Below are positions 3,621-6,230 of a stretch of DNA of 6,230 nt, piece after piece; the first letter of the stretch is position 1; every line of letters begins with the position of its first letter. A program made the translations under genes and the position numbers. The notes below the pieces were generated by a model. It had not been told where the DNA came from and did not search any database. It saw nothing but the letters and a program-made list of their open reading frames with translations. Origin of the DNA: Verrucomicrobiia bacterium (GTDB taxonomy: Bacteria; Verrucomicrobiota; Verrucomicrobiae; Limisphaerales; UBA11358); assembly GCA_030042375.1 (NCBI GenBank), contig JASHZU010000378.1, positions 1 through 6,230 of the forward strand, written 5' to 3'.

Positions 3621-6230
3621 GTGCGCTTTCTTTCCGGTCCGGCCGGCAGCGGCAAGACGTTCCGCTGCCTGGCGGAGATTCGCGATGCCCTGCGGGCCGC
3701 GCCGGAAGGGCCGCCGCTCGTTTTTATCGCCCCTAAGCAAGCCACCTTTCAGCTCGAACGCCAATTGCTCGCGGACCCTTCGCTCGGCGGCTATGCGCGA
3801 TTGCATATTTTGTCTTTCGAACGCCTCGCGCGGTTTGTCTTCGAAAAACTCAACGCGGCCCTCCCGGAATTTTTGAGCGATGAAGGCCGCGTCATGGTCT
3901 TGCGGGCGCTGCTTCTGCGGCATCAGGATGAATTAAAACTATTTCGGGGCAGCGCGCGTCGCTCCGGTTTCGCGCAGGAAATCAGCCGCCTGCTCAACGA
4001 ATTTCAGCAGCAGCAATTGCCGCCGCCTAAACTGCGCGCGCTCGCTGAAAATAAAAACCTCCGCGCGGAATTGCGCGATAAACTCCGCGATCTCGCCCTG
4101 CTCCACGAACGTTATTCGGCATGGTTGAAAGAACACAAATTGCAGGACACGAATTATTTGCTGGGTGCAGCCACCGAAATGCTCCGTGTGAATTCTGGAA
4201 ATCCCGTGCTTCATTTTTCTGCTTTATGGCTCGATGGGTTCGCCGAAATGACTCCGCAGGAGTTGGGCTTGCTCACCGCGGTCATTCCTTTTTGCAAACG
4301 TGCAACCCTTGCATTTTGCCTTGATGAATCCAAAGAAACATCCTGGCTTTCCATCTGGAATGCCGTTGGCAAAACGTTTGAACAATGTCGGCGACGTATT
4401 GAAGCCCTGCCCCGTTGTAAAGTGGAAATTGAGATGCTGCACCGCAATCCCAAAAAAGACCGCTTTGCTCAAGCTCCGGCATTGCGTGATTTGGAAAAGT
4501 TTTGGCAGGGAGGCAAAAGCACCGCAAAATTCAGCGAGAAACCTGCCCTGCAAATTGTCGCCTGCCAAAATCCTGAAACCGAAGCTGTTTTTGCCGCGCG
4601 CGAAATCCTGAAATTTGTGCGCGCGGAAAACCGATTCCGCGATTGCGCGGTCCTGGTTCGTGACCTCGAGCCTTTTCATAAATCGCTCGCGCGGACGTTC
4701 CGCCATTACGGGATCCCGTATTTTCTCGACCGCCGCGAAGGCATCGCCCATCACCCGTTGGCTGAATTGACCCGCAATGCACTGCGCACCGCGGCTTTCG
4801 ATTGGCGGCACGAAGACTGGTTTGCCGCGCTCAAAACTGGGTTCAGCCCGGTAAATGAAACCGAAATTGATGGACTGGAAAATGAATCGCTTGGCCGCGG
4901 CTGGCGCGGAAAAAAATGGCGCGAACCAGTCCAAATTCCCGAAGACGCCGTATTGGAGAAACGGTTGGAGCGGTTGCGGCAAAAAATTCTGCCACCGTTT
5001 GAAATCTTTTATCGTCGGCTTGCTGAAACAAAATTTCAACCCAGTGGAAAAGCGTTGGCGGATTCGCTGCGCGAGCTTTGGGATAACCTGCGCGCCGAAG
5101 AAATACTGGAACAATGGAGCACTGCAAATGCTGGCAGCCACCCATCCGTCATTCACACGACAGTTTGGGAACAAATGAACCTGTGGCTCGACAATGTGAA
5201 ACTGGCATTTTCCGGCGAATCAATGAGCTTGCGTGACTGGCTGCCCGTTCTGGATTCTGGCCTCGCAAATCTTACCGTGGGTGTAATTCCGCCTGCGCTC
5301 GATGAAGTCCTTATCGGGGCAGTCGATCGTGCGCGCAATCCCGAATTGAAATTATGCCTCGTCCTGGGCGTCAACGAAGCCATCTTTCCTGCTGCACCGG
5401 CCGCCCCCACAATTTTAACTGATACCGATCGCCACGAATTGAGCCATCTCGTTTCGCTCGGGGCGGACTTACGCGAACGTCTCGCGCGCGAGCGTTACTA
5501 CGGCTATATCGCTTTCACCCGTTCCGGCGGGAAACTGCTTATCACCCATTCCCGCAATGACGCTAATGGCAGCCCGCTTAATCCTTCGCCATTTATCACG
5601 CGACTACGAAGCATTTTCCGGGAACTTCCTGCTGAAAATTTCGACGGCCAAATTGAACTGGAGCAAATCGAAAACGCCAACGAACTGATCCCCACGCTTG
5701 TCGAAACTCAAAATAACGACGCGGGTAAATCAAGCCTCGGCCGATTGGCCTCGTCCCCGGCACTCTCCGGTTTAATCGAAAATCTGCGCGTACTGCGAGA
5801 GCCTGATTCTTTGGAGAATCTTTCGCCCACAATGGCGGAACGGCTCTATGGCAAAGTCTTGAGAACCTCTGTCAGCCGTCTCGAAGAATTTGCGGAATGC
5901 CCCTTTAAATTTTTTGTTCGTTCTGGTTTGCGCGCCGGCGAACGAAAAATTTTTGAGCTGGATCCGCGCGAACGTGGGACGTTCCAGCACGATGTCCTGA
6001 AAGTTTTTCACGAACAGCTTGTCAAAGAAAACAAACGCTGGCGCGATTTGACACCACCGCAGGCACGCGAACGCATCAAACAAATCGCCGAAATTTTGGC
6101 CATGGACTTTCGCAACGGGCTGTTGCGCGCCACACCGCAGGCCAAGTTCGCTGCGCGCGTCATGACCGAATCTCTGCAGGATTTTGTTGAAGTAATCGTT
6201 TCGTGGATGCGCCGCCAATATCAATTTGAT
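3621..6230 (+). CDS. addB: AddB/RexB-type helicase-nuclease subunit, N-terminal three quarters (runs off right edge)
   Basis: AddB works with AddA to process double-strand DNA ends and recognise Chi-like sites for RecA-dependent repair. The frame stays open for 870 codons to the window end. From the GTG at 3621, Walker A GPAGSGKT lies at 6-13. WLDGFAEMTPQEL (203-215) stands in the motif II region without a helicase-type DE pair. DCAVLVRDLEPF (341-352), then GIPYFLDRREGIAHHPL (364-380), is a very typical AddB signature. GVNEAIFP (583-590) and ERYYGYIAFTRS (624-635) match motifs V and VI. SRLEEFAECPFKFF (752-765) supplies the first cysteine (Cys760) of the Fe-S cluster that clasps the C-terminal nuclease domain. 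The remaining three cysteines and the PD-(D/E)XK nuclease motif should lie past the edge, since AddB proteins run about 1000-1200 residues. A stop at 3603-3605 limits the start to GTG 3615 or GTG 3621, with no ATG available. AddA would be expected downstream. Confidence 0.92.
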   Translation, partial: MRFLSGPAGSGKTFRCLAEIRDALRAAPEGPPLVFIAPKQATFQLERQLLADPSLGGYARLHILSFERLARFVFEKLNAALPEFLSDEGRVMVLRALLLRHQDELKLFRGSARRSGFAQEISRLLNEFQQQQLPPPKLRALAENKNLRAELRDKLRDLALLHERYSAWLKEHKLQDTNYLLGAATEMLRVNSGNPVLHFSALWLDGFAEMTPQELGLLTAVIPFCKRATLAFCLDESKETSWLSIWNAVGKTFEQCRRRIEALPRCKVEIEMLHRNPKKDRFAQAPALRDLEKFWQGGKSTAKFSEKPALQIVACQNPETEAVFAAREILKFVRAENRFRDCAVLVRDLEPFHKSLARTFRHYGIPYFLDRREGIAHHPLAELTRNALRTAAFDWRHEDWFAALKTGFSPVNETEIDGLENESLGRGWRGKKWREPVQIPEDAVLEKRLERLRQKILPPFEIFYRRLAETKFQPSGKALADSLRELWDNLRAEEILEQWSTANAGSHPSVIHTTVWEQMNLWLDNVKLAFSGESMSLRDWLPVLDSGLANLTVGVIPPALDEVLIGAVDRARNPELKLCLVLGVNEAIFPAAPAAPTILTDTDRHELSHLVSLGADLRERLARERYYGYIAFTRSGGKLLITHSRNDANGSPLNPSPFITRLRSIFRELPAENFDGQIELEQIENANELIPTLVETQNNDAGKSSLGRLASSPALSGLIENLRVLREPDSLENLSPTMAERLYGKVLRTSVSRLEEFAECPFKFFVRSGLRAGERKIFELDPRERGTFQHDVLKVFHEQLVKENKRWRDLTPPQARERIKQIAEILAMDFRNGLLRATPQAKFAARVMTESLQDFVEVIVSWMRRQYQFD

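Noticed and set aside
3266..3736. A 156-codon + strand open frame spanning the fmdB-like gene and the addB start
   Set aside because: It overlaps two genes with firm family motifs in other frames and shows no domain of its own. The Pro/Ala/Arg-rich content is typical of a wrong frame.
4224..5174. A 316-codon open frame on the - strand
   Set aside because: It lies entirely opposite the AddB frame, whose motifs are clear. Its predicted protein shows no recognisable domain. It is a codon-bias shadow.
5772..6224. A 150-codon open frame on the - strand near the right edge
   Set aside because: It is antisense to the part of AddB carrying the first Fe-S cysteine region. No independent support.
1..6230. 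Search for a CRISPR array, tRNA or rRNA genes, insertion sequences or phage genes
   Set aside because: No regularly spaced repeats, tRNA-like cloverleaf, transposase or terminal inverted repeats were seen. The window is almost fully occupied by the listed genes.

Overview
The window looks like chromosomal DNA from a Gram-negative, environmental-type bacterium of moderate GC content. The gene set suggests a member of the Verrucomicrobiota or a related PVC lineage: a type II secretion/type IV pilus-like cluster with divergent minor pseudopilins, start codons with little or no Shine-Dalgarno sequence, a GmhA-type sugar phosphate isomerase, and an AddB-type recombination nuclease subunit. This placement is an inference from gene character. 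No rRNA or other phylogenetic marker is present.

Bases 1-2686 (+ strand) form one tight operon of secretion or pilus assembly genes. The tail of an upstream gene ends at 63. It is followed by a GspF/PilC-family inner-membrane platform protein (72-1292), a GspI-like pseudopilin (1289-1669), a GspJ-like pseudopilin (1666-2169), a very short GspK/PilX-like membrane-anchored protein (2166-2420) and an unrecognised two-helix membrane protein (2417-2686). Each of the last four genes starts inside the stop region of the previous one, through the same 4-base ATGA overlap, so translation is probably coupled. The order F-like, I-like, J-like, K-like resembles the platform and pseudopilus-tip part of a type II secretion operon. 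The parts are unusual, however: the F-like protein lacks the family's acidic residues, the I-like protein has Asp where Glu is normal, and the K-like protein is only 84 residues.

A convergent gene, 2706-3272 (- strand), encodes a sedoheptulose 7-phosphate isomerase (GmhA) with its expected zinc ligands. It is separated from the secretion operon by only 19 bases. A divergent intergenic region (3273-3366) then leads into a second + strand unit. That unit holds an FmdB-family zinc-ribbon protein with a Cys/His/Gly tail (3367-3582) and, 38 bases later, a long gene running off the right edge (3621-6230). This last gene encodes an AddB/RexB-type helicase-nuclease subunit, recognised from an N-terminal Walker A motif, degenerate SF1 helicase motifs and the first Fe-S cysteine. 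It has a GTG start and no stop inside the window.

No tRNA, rRNA, CRISPR array, insertion sequence or obvious transferred island was seen. I do not see a wholly new system. The most unusual item is the reduced and divergent secretion/pilus cluster.
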